Source of the DNA: a virus
Virus record (IMG/VR): IMGVR_UViG_3300042516_002346
Coordinates: 1 to 29,034 of that record
Reading direction: 5' to 3' (one strand)
DNA length: 29,034 nucleotides
This document shows positions 1-8,715 of this stretch, one piece after another; position 1 is the stretch's first letter; each line of letters starts with the position of its first letter. A program made the position numbers and the translations under genes. The notes beneath the pieces were generated by a model. The model was not told the origin of the DNA, did no database searches, and saw only the letters and a program-made list of their open reading frames with translations.

Positions 1-774
1 GAGGGAAACTCACAAGAGTATTTTTTCAGCCGTACAAACCCATTGGCTAACGCCGGTAATGTTGAAATTCTTAGAATTAAAGATTGTTGCTGCTCAGGTG
101 TAACAATTGAATTAGTCGCAGAGGGTACTGTCGGCGGCGGTGGTGCTTTGACTGTTACTTTTGACAGCCCTACAGATGCTATCGATTCACGTTATATCAA
201 GGTTGTTGTAACAGACGGACAGGGCAATTTTGCAACCTCAGTCGGAACAGGAACTGTTTCTTCTTTGGTGGTTGATACAACTACTTTAAATCAAAATCAA
301 CATTGGACAGTAAACATCGTTATCGAGGTTGTAGACAATCCAGGTATCGAATGCCCTTGCATGAAAGAGTATGATTTTACATTTGTCCCTTCAGTTGGTT
401 TTGACATTGACACTACTACATTAGGCGCACAGGCTTTAAGAATATTGGAATCTGACAACAGTACAGTAGTTGCTGATGGTGGTACTTATAATGTGGGTAA
501 TATTGTCGGTGGTACGACTGGAACGTTTACAGTATATATCAGAAACGTAGGAAGTCAAGTTTTGACGGTTTCTTCTGTTTCATTTACCGCAGATGTTACC
601 GCGTTTACTTTAGCACCTTTTGCAAATATTGTTTACCCTAATCAATCAATTGCTTATAGTGGTACGGTTGACACTTCAGGCGCGGCAGGCCCTTATAGTG
701 GAACTATTACAGTAAATAGTAATGATCCGTTAAATGCGGCCTACACTATTGATGTTGATTACACTTTAATTTAA
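1..774 (+). CDS. Partial virion structural protein with Ig-like (ASH/HYDIN-type) C-terminal domain
   Basis: The reading frame is open from the first base, so the gene starts before the window; the in-frame TTG at 43 is unlikely to be the true start. The C-terminal ~120 residues form a beta-rich domain resembling ASH/HYDIN-type 'choice-of-anchor D' modules: an ILESDNSTVVADGG opening, then NVGNI, then YSGTITVNSNDP. It lies 31 bp upstream of the major capsid gene behind an AT-rich leader. A capsid decoration or head-associated role is inferred from position and fold type only. An N-terminal CCCSG cysteine cluster is notable. The virion assignment is fairly safe; the exact role is unknown. Confidence 0.6.
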   Translation, partial: EGNSQEYFFSRTNPLANAGNVEILRIKDCCCSGVTIELVAEGTVGGGGALTVTFDSPTDAIDSRYIKVVVTDGQGNFATSVGTGTVSSLVVDTTTLNQNQHWTVNIVIEVVDNPGIECPCMKEYDFTFVPSVGFDIDTTTLGAQALRILESDNSTVVADGGTYNVGNIVGGTTGTFTVYIRNVGSQVLTVSSVSFTADVTAFTLAPFANIVYPNQSIAYSGTVDTSGAAGPYSGTITVNSNDPLNAAYTIDVDYTLI

Positions 775-805
775 TTCATTCATATAAAAATAAAAAATAA
801 TTATA

Positions 806-1795
806 ATGGCTACATACGAAAACGGTCAATTTAATATAAATTTGATTGGCGAACAGGCTCAGGAACTGTTACTTAAACCGATATTTTTTGATGCTGAAGT
901 GTCTGATATTTTCGACACTATGGTAACAATTAACAAAAAGCAAAATATCGGATATGTTGGTTTATTGGAAAATCCTTTGCAGTTGGGAGATGGCTGCGGT
1001 TGGACTCCAAAAGGTAATTTTAGCATTTTTGAAAGATGTATCGAAACTGAATTTGTAAAGGCAAACGTTGAACTTTGCTTTGATGAATTTAAAGATACAA
1101 TCTATAAGCAGTTACTCAAAAAAGGAACTCAGATCGACAACCTTGAAGGTACAATCTTTATGGATTTGTTGATGTTAAGATTACAACAGTCAGTAAGAAA
1201 ACAGGCTTTACTACTTGCATTTTTTGGCGACAAGGCGAGCGGTAACAACGATGTTAACATTGTGGATGGAATGTGGAGCGTTTACCTTCCTAACCTCGTT
1301 GCTCAAAACTTGGTTCCTTATATCAATTCCAATAGCGGTATTCCATTGGGTGCGGGCGATGGTATCGACTTATTAAACGCAGTTTGGGATAACGCTTCCA
1401 ACGTTTTAACAGCGGTTCCTGAGGCTGACAAGGTAATGCTTGTTTCTGCTAACGTTTACAGACAATATTTGAAAGACTTACAAAATAATGGTATTTCTTC
1501 AAATATGCACCTTGAGTTATTGATGAACGGTCAGTCCAGATTGACTTACAACGGCATCGAGGTTAAGCCGATGTACGATTGGCAACAATACGCTTTAGAT
1601 TATCAAGGAATCAATAATGCAAACTATGTACTTTACACTAAGCGCGACAACATGGTAATGGGTACTGACATTGCAAGTCCATTGAATCAAGTTTTCAGTT
1701 GGTACGATCTACACGATGAAAAATTGAAAGCAAAGTTAAAATTCTACTTAGGATTTAACTATAAGCATAACGAATTGATTACGGTTGCATACTAA
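806..1795 (+). CDS. Major capsid protein (HK97-fold type, probable)
   Basis: A 329-residue protein with the length and composition expected of a Bacteroidota siphophage major capsid protein: an N-terminal arm, a long helical stretch around residues 95-145 (LEGTIFMDLLMLRLQQSVRK, resembling the spine helix of the P-domain), and a beta-rich C-terminus ending KAKLKFYLGFNYKHNELITVAY-like. No delta domain or protease is visible beside it; either may lie before the window start. It has an AT-rich leader and is followed by a GC-rich hairpin at 1813-1830 that could act as a partial terminator, as is common after highly expressed capsid genes. The assignment rests on pattern and context, without a database hit. 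Confidence 0.72.
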   Translation: MATYENGQFNINLIGEQAQELLLKPIFFDAEVSDIFDTMVTINKKQNIGYVGLLENPLQLGDGCGWTPKGNFSIFERCIETEFVKANVELCFDEFKDTIYKQLLKKGTQIDNLEGTIFMDLLMLRLQQSVRKQALLLAFFGDKASGNNDVNIVDGMWSVYLPNLVAQNLVPYINSNSGIPLGAGDGIDLLNAVWDNASNVLTAVPEADKVMLVSANVYRQYLKDLQNNGISSNMHLELLMNGQSRLTYNGIEVKPMYDWQQYALDYQGINNANYVLYTKRDNMVMGTDIASPLNQVFSWYDLHDEKLKAKLKFYLGFNYKHNELITVAY

Positions 1796-1812
1796 TTTAA
1801 CCTATCTATTAT

Positions 1813-1836
1813 GCCGGTGTCACAACCGGCTATTTT
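1813..1836 (+). terminator. Hairpin after the capsid gene (weak terminator)
   Basis: GCCGGT-GTCACA-ACCGGC forms a 6-bp GC-rich stem followed by TATTTTAAAT. The T-run is short, so partial termination or transcript stabilisation is likely. Confidence 0.5.
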
Positions 1837-1862
1837 AAATAACAATAATAAAAAATAAAAAT

Positions 1863-2396
1863 ATGAGTTGCTTAAGCACAGGTTATTCTGTTGATTGTTC
1901 GCTCAGTTGCGCCGGCGGTTTATATCGTTTCTGGCTTGCAAGCGTTGGGGATATTGCATCTTTGACTTTTGTATCTGGCGAATTAACAGCCATTACAATG
2001 ACAGGTATTACAAAATTTTATGAGATTATACCATTTCAAGAAACAGGCTCTTTTGTTGAAACAGGCGAGCGCGTAAACTGTAACACAGTAGTAACGCAGA
2101 CCATCACAGGCGTTTTTCCTTGCCACAATCAAAGCGTTAAAGAATTGATTGATGAGTTGAAAAATTGTTGCTGCGGTTTTGTAGTTATTCACGAAGAAAA
2201 CAACGGGTCGCGTTGGATTTGGGGCGCGCCTCAAAGTTTGACATCTGCAGCCGTTCAATTTCCTGCACAATTAACAGCGTTCGAAACTACAACAGGAACG
2301 GCTATCAATGACCAAAATCAGGCGACCGTTACATTAGTTTCACGTGGAACATCTTTGGCCTACCCGGTAGATCCTGCGGTTGTTATACCAGTATAA
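1863..2396 (+). CDS. Probable major tail (tube) protein
   Basis: A 177-residue protein between the capsid and portal genes. The central part reads like phage tail tube proteins: a beta-strand core (ITKFYEIIPFQETGSFVETG), then ITGVFP, a helix with KELIDELKNCCCGF, then VVIHEENNGSRWIWGAP, matching the usual pattern of antiparallel strands, a short helix and a 'note on what is already there' strand. The N-terminus is Cys-rich (CLSTGYSVDCSLSCAGG). It is followed by a strong intrinsic terminator, consistent with an abundant virion protein. An alternative is a head decoration protein. The role is inferred. Confidence 0.5.
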   Translation: MSCLSTGYSVDCSLSCAGGLYRFWLASVGDIASLTFVSGELTAITMTGITKFYEIIPFQETGSFVETGERVNCNTVVTQTITGVFPCHNQSVKELIDELKNCCCGFVVIHEENNGSRWIWGAPQSLTSAAVQFPAQLTAFETTTGTAINDQNQATVTLVSRGTSLAYPVDPAVVIPV

Positions 2397-2420
2397 ATTA
2401 TGATTAAAAAAAGTGTTTTA

Positions 2421-2456
2421 AAGGGGGTTGTATTTAATTATGCAACCCTTTTTTTA
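2421..2456 (+). terminator. Intrinsic terminator
   Basis: GGGTTGTA/TGCAACCC stem (2425-2432, 2441-2448; one G-U pair), 8-nt loop, then T7 at 2449-2455. Confidence 0.8.
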
Positions 2457-2470
2457 AATAAATATAGATT

Positions 2471-2680
2471 ATGTTTAAAATAAAAGAAAAATTCAAAGGT
2501 TGTTTTGTAAGTTGCAATAAATTTGCAGTCAAAATAGACGATGCTACTCAGGAACAGTTAGAACATTTGTTTCATTTAGGGCATTCAGGTGTTGAGGCTA
2601 CAAAAAAAGTAAGTAACAAAAAAATAGACAATAAGAATGAGTCGCAGACAACCAATACAAAAGATTCAATCAACGAATAA
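2471..2680 (+). CDS. Small hypothetical protein upstream of portal
   Basis: A 69-residue basic, Lys-rich protein, first gene after the terminator at 2421-2456. Its 3' end overlaps the portal gene by 44 bases in another frame. The first half (MFKIKEKFKGCFVSCNKF...) looks folded; the tail from residue 45 is low-complexity K/N/T-rich. It resembles no family I can name. Small proteins in this position are common in Bacteroidota phages, and the leader and spacing support translation. Function unknown. Confidence 0.55.
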   Translation: MFKIKEKFKGCFVSCNKFAVKIDDATQEQLEHLFHLGHSGVEATKKVSNKKIDNKNESQTTNTKDSINE

Positions 2681-4361
2681 ACCCGAAAAGGTTAACGCGT
2701 GGACAGGTGTTCAATTAGGAATCACTCCTTTTTTGATTGATGACATTTTTAGGCAACCGACAAAGAGATGGTTAGACACAACAACCATTCAATATATACC
2801 ATTTCAAACGTTCGACCTCTGGCAGTTAGATAGGATTCAGGCTATTACTACAAATAGTCCAACCACTTCGGCAATAATTCAGCAAAAAGTTAATTATTCT
2901 GTCGGAGATGGTTTTTTTGTCGTTCCGTCGGCCACTATGTCGATGTTAACATCATTAAGACAACAAAAGATTGACAAAAATTCAATTACTTTAGAACAGG
3001 AACAACAATTAAACGAATTTTTAACGGTTGTTAATGCGGAAGGCGAGAATATTGAAGAGTTTACAAGTAAGGTTATCAATGATTTTTGCAGTTTTGGTAA
3101 TGCTTTTATCGAAATTAGCAAAATAAAAGTTGGTAAAACGTTAAAATACTATATGCGGTTGTTGCCGATTATGTGGTGTCGACCTAAAAAAGCGGCTGAA
3201 AATGAAATGTACCCAACGCACATCGGAATAAGCAGCGAATTTGAGCAGCACTATTGGACAACTCCGACTGCGCCTTATGAATTACCATTATATCCGCACT
3301 TTGAAAAGATTGACGGCGTAGAAAAAAGCGTCGTTCACCTTAAAAATTATGAGCCGACGCTAACTTATTGGGGCGTTCCGGATTGGATCAGCGCAAAAAT
3401 CTGGGCTGAACTTGAATATAGAATTCCAAAATTTAATCAATCAAAATTTGAAAACGGTTTTACTCCTTCTGCAATTGTTAGTCTGTTTGGTTCGACAAAT
3501 CAGGAGGAAGCGGAAACGTTAGTCAGGGCCATGAAGGATTGTTTCACAGGTACCGGAAATAATTCTAAGATGTTTATTCAGGCTTTGAGAGATGAAACAT
3601 ACAAGGCCGACGTGCAAATATTGGAAAGTAAAAATGACGGCGAGTTCACGAAGTTGCAGGAAATGAGCCAAACGGCTATAATTAGCGCGCATCGTTGGAC
3701 TCACTCATTAACCGGATTAAGAACCGCCGGCAGCCTGGGAACAAATCAGCAAATAAGATCTGAATTTGATATTGTTTATAATACTGTCATCAGGCCGATT
3801 CAAAGATTGTTTTTAACAAAGTTTTTGAATCCGGTTATACAAGATGCCGCCGCGTTTTTTGGCTACGATTGGTCGAATATGGCGGTTGATATAGCAAAAC
3901 CAATGCCGGTATCATTCGCGGGCGATTTGGATATAAAAACCGTTCTAACAATGGACGAACAACGCGCTGAGTTAGGATTCCCGCCGTTGGAAGTTCAACC
4001 GGTTGTTATGGCAAAGGTAAAAAATGATGACACCTATTTCAGAAATGAGGAGACCTATAATGACTATCCAGAGGCAGCCGTAAATAACGCAAAACGCGCG
4101 ATTAAGTGGGCGAAGGAAAACGGATGGGGTGATTGCCTCGAAGCAACCGGAAAAGCACGCGCAAACCAGTTAGCAAATAAAGAAAAGATTTCGAGAGATA
4201 CAATCGCACGCATGGCAAGTTTTAAACGCCACCAACAACATAAAAACGTTCCTTATAATGAAGGCTGCGGCGGTTTGATGTGGGACGCTTGGGGCGGCGA
4301 TGAGGGTATAGAATGGGCAATAAGAAAGTTAAAACAAATTGACAATGCAAACACTAATTAA
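2637..4361 (+). CDS. Portal protein with an extra C-terminal domain
   Basis: A 574-residue protein. Residues ~1-450 match the portal family in layout: an N-terminal region with TNSPTTSAIIQQKVNYSVGDGF, a wing region with NAFIEI and YYMRLLPIMWCRP, the Y-x-P-TLTYWGVPDW patch with flanking helices, FENGFTPSAIVS, and a C-terminal helix-rich region. It forms the dodecameric channel at the capsid vertex for DNA packaging and connects to the adaptor encoded next. Residues ~478-565 add a compact domain (AVNNAKRAIKWAKENGWGDC, GKARANQLANKEKISRDTIARM, FKRHQQHK, GGLMWDAWGGDEGIEWA) known as a module in several phage head proteins but extra to a minimal portal. The ATG at 2637 lies within the preceding gene. 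Confidence 0.85.
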   Translation: MSRRQPIQKIQSTNKPEKVNAWTGVQLGITPFLIDDIFRQPTKRWLDTTTIQYIPFQTFDLWQLDRIQAITTNSPTTSAIIQQKVNYSVGDGFFVVPSATMSMLTSLRQQKIDKNSITLEQEQQLNEFLTVVNAEGENIEEFTSKVINDFCSFGNAFIEISKIKVGKTLKYYMRLLPIMWCRPKKAAENEMYPTHIGISSEFEQHYWTTPTAPYELPLYPHFEKIDGVEKSVVHLKNYEPTLTYWGVPDWISAKIWAELEYRIPKFNQSKFENGFTPSAIVSLFGSTNQEEAETLVRAMKDCFTGTGNNSKMFIQALRDETYKADVQILESKNDGEFTKLQEMSQTAIISAHRWTHSLTGLRTAGSLGTNQQIRSEFDIVYNTVIRPIQRLFLTKFLNPVIQDAAAFFGYDWSNMAVDIAKPMPVSFAGDLDIKTVLTMDEQRAELGFPPLEVQPVVMAKVKNDDTYFRNEETYNDYPEAAVNNAKRAIKWAKENGWGDCLEATGKARANQLANKEKISRDTIARMASFKRHQQHKNVPYNEGCGGLMWDAWGGDEGIEWAIRKLKQIDNANTN

Positions 4362-4995
4362 GCCTCAGGAGGTCGTAAATACAGGATTATACAGGGCAGC
4401 GCCGGTTAATGCACGTTTCGATATAAATTTAATCAGTCCTTATATTTTATCGACTGAGGAACGGTTTTTAATTCCTGTTTTGGGGCGCGCTTTCTACGAT
4501 GATTTAGTTTTAGAACAAAATAGCGCGGTTAGTAATTATAATCCAGACGCGGGCGCATTGGTTAACAAATTTATTCCTCCTGCACCGGCACCTTACGAAA
4601 CACTTTGGGTTTCTTATTTGCTTAGATACGCGGCTTATACTGTTTATTATGAGGCCTTACCCTTTATAACTTTTCAAGTTGCAAGCAAAGGTATTTTTTT
4701 AAATGATTCTGAGTTCGCTCAAAATGGCGGCGCTCAGGCTTTTAAGATTATGCAAGATAACATGATGCAAAAGATTGACAACCTTAAAGAATATTTAATT
4801 AAATTTCTTTGTCAAAATAAGGCCGATTATCCTTTATTTGATGCAAAAAAACATTGTCCTTGCGACTCAGGTTGTGACGACTGCGGTTGCGGTTCAAATA
4901 CTTACCTTTGCAATTATTATTCTATTTATGGCGTTTATTGTAACACGTGCCAAAACAAACGTAATCCTTCAACCAATATAATTTTTTACAGATGA
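4345..4995 (+). CDS. Head-tail connector (DUF6712-like)
   Basis: A 216-residue protein, using the ATG at 4345, which overlaps the portal stop region; a TTG two codons earlier is less likely. The opening LIKPQEVVNTG, the IDINLISPYILSTEERFLIPVLG segment, the AYTVYYEALPFIT helix and YLIKFL near the end match the adaptor-like connector family placed after portal genes in Bacteroidota phages. It would dock on the portal and start the neck. The C-terminal ~45 residues are unusual: a cysteine cluster (CPCDSGCDDCGCGS, later CNYY, YCNTCQ) suggests a metal-binding or disulphide-linked tail. Confidence 0.65.
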   Translation: MQTLIKPQEVVNTGLYRAAPVNARFDINLISPYILSTEERFLIPVLGRAFYDDLVLEQNSAVSNYNPDAGALVNKFIPPAPAPYETLWVSYLLRYAAYTVYYEALPFITFQVASKGIFLNDSEFAQNGGAQAFKIMQDNMMQKIDNLKEYLIKFLCQNKADYPLFDAKKHCPCDSGCDDCGCGSNTYLCNYYSIYGVYCNTCQNKRNPSTNIIFYR

Positions 4996-6599
4996 CATTA
5001 TTTACAATTGTTAAACAGACGACAGGAAATGTCGTAATAAAAGATTCAAGCACAAATTTAGTTTTGTTTGTGTTTGTAAATGTTAATGCTTTAGAAGTCA
5101 AAAGCGATACTGAAGTGATTGTTAAGTTTGGCTTTAATCAATGGAAAAGTTTAAATACTGAACAAGTTAATTTTACACAAATTGACCCGGCTTCCTCGAT
5201 ACCTTTTTCTGGCGATGCTTACGATTTGGCCGACTTGTTATCGACCTCTTTTTTTTTTGAATTAAGCGGCGGCGGAGGTTCACAGGACTTAGCAAGTGTT
5301 TTAAATGTTGGCAATACATCAGGTTCAAACGATATTGCGTTCGATTCTACTTATGGTCTTTATTTTAATAATACTTCCAGACTAAGAGAGGGAACAATTG
5401 ATGCAGGTCTTGGAGGCACAAAAGGAATTGCTCAAATATGCGCCGTTGGTTACGAGTTAAAATGGGAAGCGGGGCGATTGTATGTAATGGATGGAAATGG
5501 TGTTTTTATAAGACATTCTTTGTATAATTTTAATGTTACACCAACAGTAAATGATGATGATACAAAAGGATATCAGATTGGCTCGCTTTGGACTTTAGAT
5601 AACGGAGATACTTATTATTGTGCTGATTCAACAACAGGCGCAGCTATTTGGGCAGTACAATCGAATGCAGTTCCTACTTTAGACCAAGTTTTAGGATCAG
5701 GTAATACAGCTAATAATAAATCAATAATTGATTTGGATTATTTAGATTTTGAAACAACACTTGGACATTCTGTTGGTGTTGGTGAATTGGCGTGGAATAA
5801 TAACGATGGAACGCTCGATTTAGGTTTGCAGGGCGGTTTAAAAAATAAACTTGGTCAGCAATTAGTAGTTAAGGCACGTAACACAAGCGGTTCTTTAATT
5901 AGTAAGGGCAGCGTAGTTAAAGTAGTTGGTGTTGCAGGCGGATTTGTTGGTATAAACTTAGCACAAGCAGACAGCGTAGCAAATAGCGATACAACTTTTG
6001 GTATTGTTGCCGAAGATATTGCAGATAGTAGCAACGGCTTTGTGGCTATAAACGGAATAATTCACGGAGTTAACACAAACGCATTTACTGAAGGTGATAT
6101 TTTGTATCTTAGTCCAACAACACCGGGTGCAATTACAAATGTTAAACCTGCATCACCTAATTATATCGTTGTAATCGGATATTGCGCAAAGAAAAGCGCA
6201 GTAGATGGACACATCTTGCTACACGTTCAAAAAGATACAAGACAAGCTGTCGAAATACAAGCGGCAGCGAGTGATGAAACGACCGCACTAACAACAGGCG
6301 CGGCAAAGGTTACATTTAGAATGCCTCACGCTATGACATTAACTTCGGTTCGTGCATCGCTTACAACGGCACAAGCATCGGGTTCTATATTTACGGTTGA
6401 CATAAATCAAAGCGGTAGTTCTGTACTCGGCACTAAATTGACCATTGACAATACAGAAAAAACATCTGTTACGGCCGCAACTTCTGCAACAATAACAACA
6501 AGCGCGCTAACTGACGATGCCGAAATTACAATAGATATTGATCAGGTCGGAAATGGCACGGCAACAGGTTTAAAAATTACTTTAATCGGAACAAGATGA
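4992..6599 (+). CDS. Tail fibre / receptor-binding-like structural protein
   Basis: A 535-residue protein whose ATG overlaps the previous stop (ATGA). After an N-terminal beta domain come two matching linkers, DLASVLNVGNTSGSNDI (~res 98) and TLDQVLGSGNTANNKSI (~res 230), a repeat often seen in Bacteroidota phage fibres. The middle contains beta-helix-like segments. The C-terminal ~115 residues (DETTALTTGAAKVTFRMP..., TLTSVRASLTTAQ, FTVDINQSGSSVLGT, EITIDIDQVGNGTATGLKI) match a widely shared phage fibre/appendage domain. It would sit at the virion surface and contact the host. The mosaic layout suggests domain exchange. The broad class is well supported; the receptor is unknown. Confidence 0.65.
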   Translation: MTLFTIVKQTTGNVVIKDSSTNLVLFVFVNVNALEVKSDTEVIVKFGFNQWKSLNTEQVNFTQIDPASSIPFSGDAYDLADLLSTSFFFELSGGGGSQDLASVLNVGNTSGSNDIAFDSTYGLYFNNTSRLREGTIDAGLGGTKGIAQICAVGYELKWEAGRLYVMDGNGVFIRHSLYNFNVTPTVNDDDTKGYQIGSLWTLDNGDTYYCADSTTGAAIWAVQSNAVPTLDQVLGSGNTANNKSIIDLDYLDFETTLGHSVGVGELAWNNNDGTLDLGLQGGLKNKLGQQLVVKARNTSGSLISKGSVVKVVGVAGGFVGINLAQADSVANSDTTFGIVAEDIADSSNGFVAINGIIHGVNTNAFTEGDILYLSPTTPGAITNVKPASPNYIVVIGYCAKKSAVDGHILLHVQKDTRQAVEIQAAASDETTALTTGAAKVTFRMPHAMTLTSVRASLTTAQASGSIFTVDINQSGSSVLGTKLTIDNTEKTSVTAATSATITTSALTDDAEITIDIDQVGNGTATGLKITLIGTR

Positions 6600-7393
6600 T
6601 AATAAATCCATACGTTTATGCTGGTTTAGACCCTGACGCGCTCGCGTTTTTGACTGCGACAGGAATAACTGACGCGACAATTACCGGCGCAATAAATACC
6701 TTAGTATTAGATTTAAAAGGTTTCAACCTATGGTCTAAATTTTACGCGATTTATCCTTTTGTAGGTGGTACTTCTGTGACGCACAAATACAATTTAAAAA
6801 ACCCTTTAGACACAGACGCGGCGTATAGGTTAGCATTTAACGGAGGTTTTACCCATAGCAGTACAGGCTTATTAGGTAATGGCGTAAACAGTTACGCAGA
6901 CACAAAATTTCCAATGAATGGATTGCCTCAGGATAATTCGCATCTATCTATTTATTGCCGTACAAATACGACCGCAAATATTATAGATTATGGCGTTCAA
7001 TTTACTTCAATTTCTTATAGTAGTTTTATTTCTTGTAAGCTATCAGGAAATTTTAACAGTAGATTAAATACAAACGGATTCACAGACGGTTTAACGGCAA
7101 ACGCAGATTCAAGAGGTCAGTTTATAAGTTCACGTTCAGACGCCATTAAGATAACAACCAGAAAAAATAATAATACTGCGACAAATTTCACGCAGGCGTC
7201 CACTACGGCAGGCGCAAATGTGCTACCTATTTTTTTAGGCAACTTAAATTTTAATGGCACGCCTTTGGGCGGTTATTATTCAAATAGGGAATATGCTTTT
7301 GCCACTATTGGAACGGCATTTAATACAACTGAAAGCGGCGATTTATATACCGCTATACAGACATTTCAAACCACTTTAGGAAGGCAAGTTTAA
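6596..7393 (+). CDS. Tail-associated structural protein, LamG-like in layout
   Basis: A 265-residue protein, start overlapping the fibre stop (ATGA). The N-terminus, with DPDALAFLTATGITDATI then INTLVLDLKGFNLWSKF and AIYPFVGGTSVTHKYNLKNP, is a recurrent signature of tail-appendage proteins in environmental phages. The rest is beta-rich (TGLLGNGVNSYADTKF, GGYYSNREYAFATIG) and consistent with a concanavalin/LamG-like carbohydrate-binding sandwich; that fold is inferred. Its place between the fibre and endolysin genes fits a host-contact or polysaccharide-binding virion role. Confidence 0.55.
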   Translation: MIINPYVYAGLDPDALAFLTATGITDATITGAINTLVLDLKGFNLWSKFYAIYPFVGGTSVTHKYNLKNPLDTDAAYRLAFNGGFTHSSTGLLGNGVNSYADTKFPMNGLPQDNSHLSIYCRTNTTANIIDYGVQFTSISYSSFISCKLSGNFNSRLNTNGFTDGLTANADSRGQFISSRSDAIKITTRKNNNTATNFTQASTTAGANVLPIFLGNLNFNGTPLGGYYSNREYAFATIGTAFNTTESGDLYTAIQTFQTTLGRQV

Positions 7394-8019
7394 TGAAACA
7401 TTTTCAACAGATATTAAAAGATAGGGGATATTATTCCGGTGCGATTGACGGTATTATCGGCTCATTAACGTTGACCGGCGCAAAACGTTTTGTAAATGAC
7501 GAACTATTCAAACGTGATTGGAAACAACCGCAAACAGAATTAGTCTGGCTTAGGTTAAATAAAACTTTTGATAATAAATTTAGCGATATTTGTCTACGTT
7601 TCAACAATGGAATTGTAGATCTTATTTTGCCATGTTCAACCAGACCGGGTAATTATTGGATATATAACCCAACAACGACCGGAGGCATTACAGGAACGGC
7701 CATAGCGTGCGAACAACAAGTCATAAATAGTCATACTTTTATAACTTCCGCAAATTGGAAATCACTTTGGCTCGGCGCTCCTTACTTTATGCAGACCGGC
7801 GCGGTTGGAATTTATCGAGATGGTAACAAAGATGTTAACATTGACAAAAACATAAAGACAAATGGTTTTTATGGCATAAACTTTCACAGGGGCGGCATAG
7901 GTTCAGCGGTCGATAATTGGTCGGCTGGTTGTATGGTGGTGCCAGATAATCGTTGGTTCGAGGCTATCAAAGTTTTTAAACATAATCAAATAACAAATTT
8001 TACTTTATTGGAAATATGA
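7393..8019 (+). CDS. Endolysin candidate: peptidoglycan-binding domain plus L,D-transpeptidase (YkuD)-like domain
   Basis: A 208-residue protein. Residues ~1-35 (FQQILKDRGYYSGAIDGIIG, then AKRF) match the PG_binding_1 peptidoglycan-binding fold. Residues ~75-200 resemble a YkuD-type domain with the active-site signature INFHRGG (His165) and NWSAGCMVV (Ser177, Cys180 nucleophile). YkuD enzymes form or rearrange peptide crosslinks; phage copies in lysis cassettes are thought to act on peptidoglycan, but whether this one cleaves is not visible. No signal peptide is evident, so it would need the holin-like protein encoded at 8228. It shares a base with the preceding stop (TAATG). Confidence 0.7.
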   Translation: MKHFQQILKDRGYYSGAIDGIIGSLTLTGAKRFVNDELFKRDWKQPQTELVWLRLNKTFDNKFSDICLRFNNGIVDLILPCSTRPGNYWIYNPTTTGGITGTAIACEQQVINSHTFITSANWKSLWLGAPYFMQTGAVGIYRDGNKDVNIDKNIKTNGFYGINFHRGGIGSAVDNWSAGCMVVPDNRWFEAIKVFKHNQITNFTLLEI

Positions 8020-8228
8020 TCTACGTTGGACTATTAACGCCGGAACAGGCAGAGGAAATAAACGGCAAGGAATACGCGCCGGATTCATTTTATAATGTCA
8101 TTACAGATTTCAACGAAAATTTCGTCATAAGTACGGAAGAAATTGACAATACGACAAATCCTCTTTATCTTTGGGTCAAAAATTTACCTTTGATTGAATA
8201 CATTCCTAAACAATTAGATTTTCAGTAA
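8016..8228 (+). CDS. Small acidic hypothetical protein in the lysis cassette
   Basis: A 70-residue acidic protein whose ATG overlaps the endolysin stop (ATGA) and whose stop overlaps the next ATG (TAATG), so it is translationally coupled on both sides. No signal peptide or membrane segment; the sequence LTPEQAEEINGKEYAPDSFYNVITD gives no recognisable family. It is short, but the tight coupling argues it is real. A role in lysis timing or virion assembly is possible from context alone. Confidence 0.6.
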   Translation: MIYVGLLTPEQAEEINGKEYAPDSFYNVITDFNENFVISTEEIDNTTNPLYLWVKNLPLIEYIPKQLDFQ

Positions 8229-8557
8229 TGGATAATAACACAATTATAGATTTAACGGCGGCCACAGGTTTGTTTCTTTTTACCGGAGCAGAAGTTGGTT
8301 TAGATTCTACACTTTTCGAAATTATATCTAAGTTTGGCGTGGTTGCGGTTTTATGGTTCTGGCTTAGAGATATGAAAATCCAAATGAAAGATCAGCTTAC
8401 AACCTTTAGCACAGAAACGGAAAAACTAAGAATTGAACATCAAAGTAACTTGAAAGATATTAGCGACATTCACAAAGACTTTCGCGACCGTATGGAAAAA
8501 CAAATAACGGTAAAGGATGAACAGATAAAAACCCTTCAGGACAAACTCAAAGATTGA
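8228..8557 (+). CDS. Holin-like membrane protein with coiled coil
   Basis: A 109-residue protein. One hydrophobic segment (~residues 32-47, ISKFGVVAVLWFWLRD) is followed by a long charged region with heptad character (residues 48-109). This single-span plus coiled-coil layout, with a FGVVAVLWFWL-type motif, resembles BhlA/UviB-type holin-like proteins. With the endolysin candidate two genes upstream it would form the lysis cassette, permitting enzyme release or membrane disruption. A spanin role is an alternative. It ends just before a strong terminator, closing the late operon. Confidence 0.6.
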   Translation: MDNNTIIDLTAATGLFLFTGAEVGLDSTLFEIISKFGVVAVLWFWLRDMKIQMKDQLTTFSTETEKLRIEHQSNLKDISDIHKDFRDRMEKQITVKDEQIKTLQDKLKD

Positions 8558-8583
8558 TTTTATTGACTATTTTTAGGGAATTG

Positions 8584-8616
8584 ATAGGCAGCTTTAACCG
8601 GTTGCCTATTTTTTTT
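8584..8616 (+). terminator. Intrinsic terminator closing the late operon
   Basis: ATAGGCAGC/GTTGCCTAT stem (8584-8592, 8601-8609), 8-nt loop, then T8. Confidence 0.85.
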
Positions 8617-8646
8617 GTAAAAAAGTGAAAATATTTTTATAAAATG

Positions 8647-8684
8647 TTTGTAATTATCAAAAGTTGTTATATCTTTGTAACAAC
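8647..8684 (+). promoter_or_regulatory. Bacteroidota-type promoter with dyad around the -7 box (copy 1)
   Basis: TTTG at 8647-8650, 19-nt spacer, then TATCTTTG at 8670-8677. The -7 box is flanked by GTTGTTA (8663-8669) and TAACAAC (8678-8684), a perfect inverted repeat. It drives the early run starting at 8708. Confidence 0.8.
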
Positions 8685-8686
8685 AA

Positions 8687-8715
8687 ATTAAATAACAATT
8701 AAAAATTATGACAAT
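8687..8715 (+). repeat. 29-bp leader repeat, copy 1
   Basis: Identical to 8971-8999; covers the AT-rich leader, ATG and first codons of the gene at 8708. Confidence 0.88.

Noticed and set aside
1983-2270. Minus-strand open frames, here and at about 15 other places
   Set aside because: They lie opposite well-supported + strand genes, have no leader or promoter and show shadow-frame composition.
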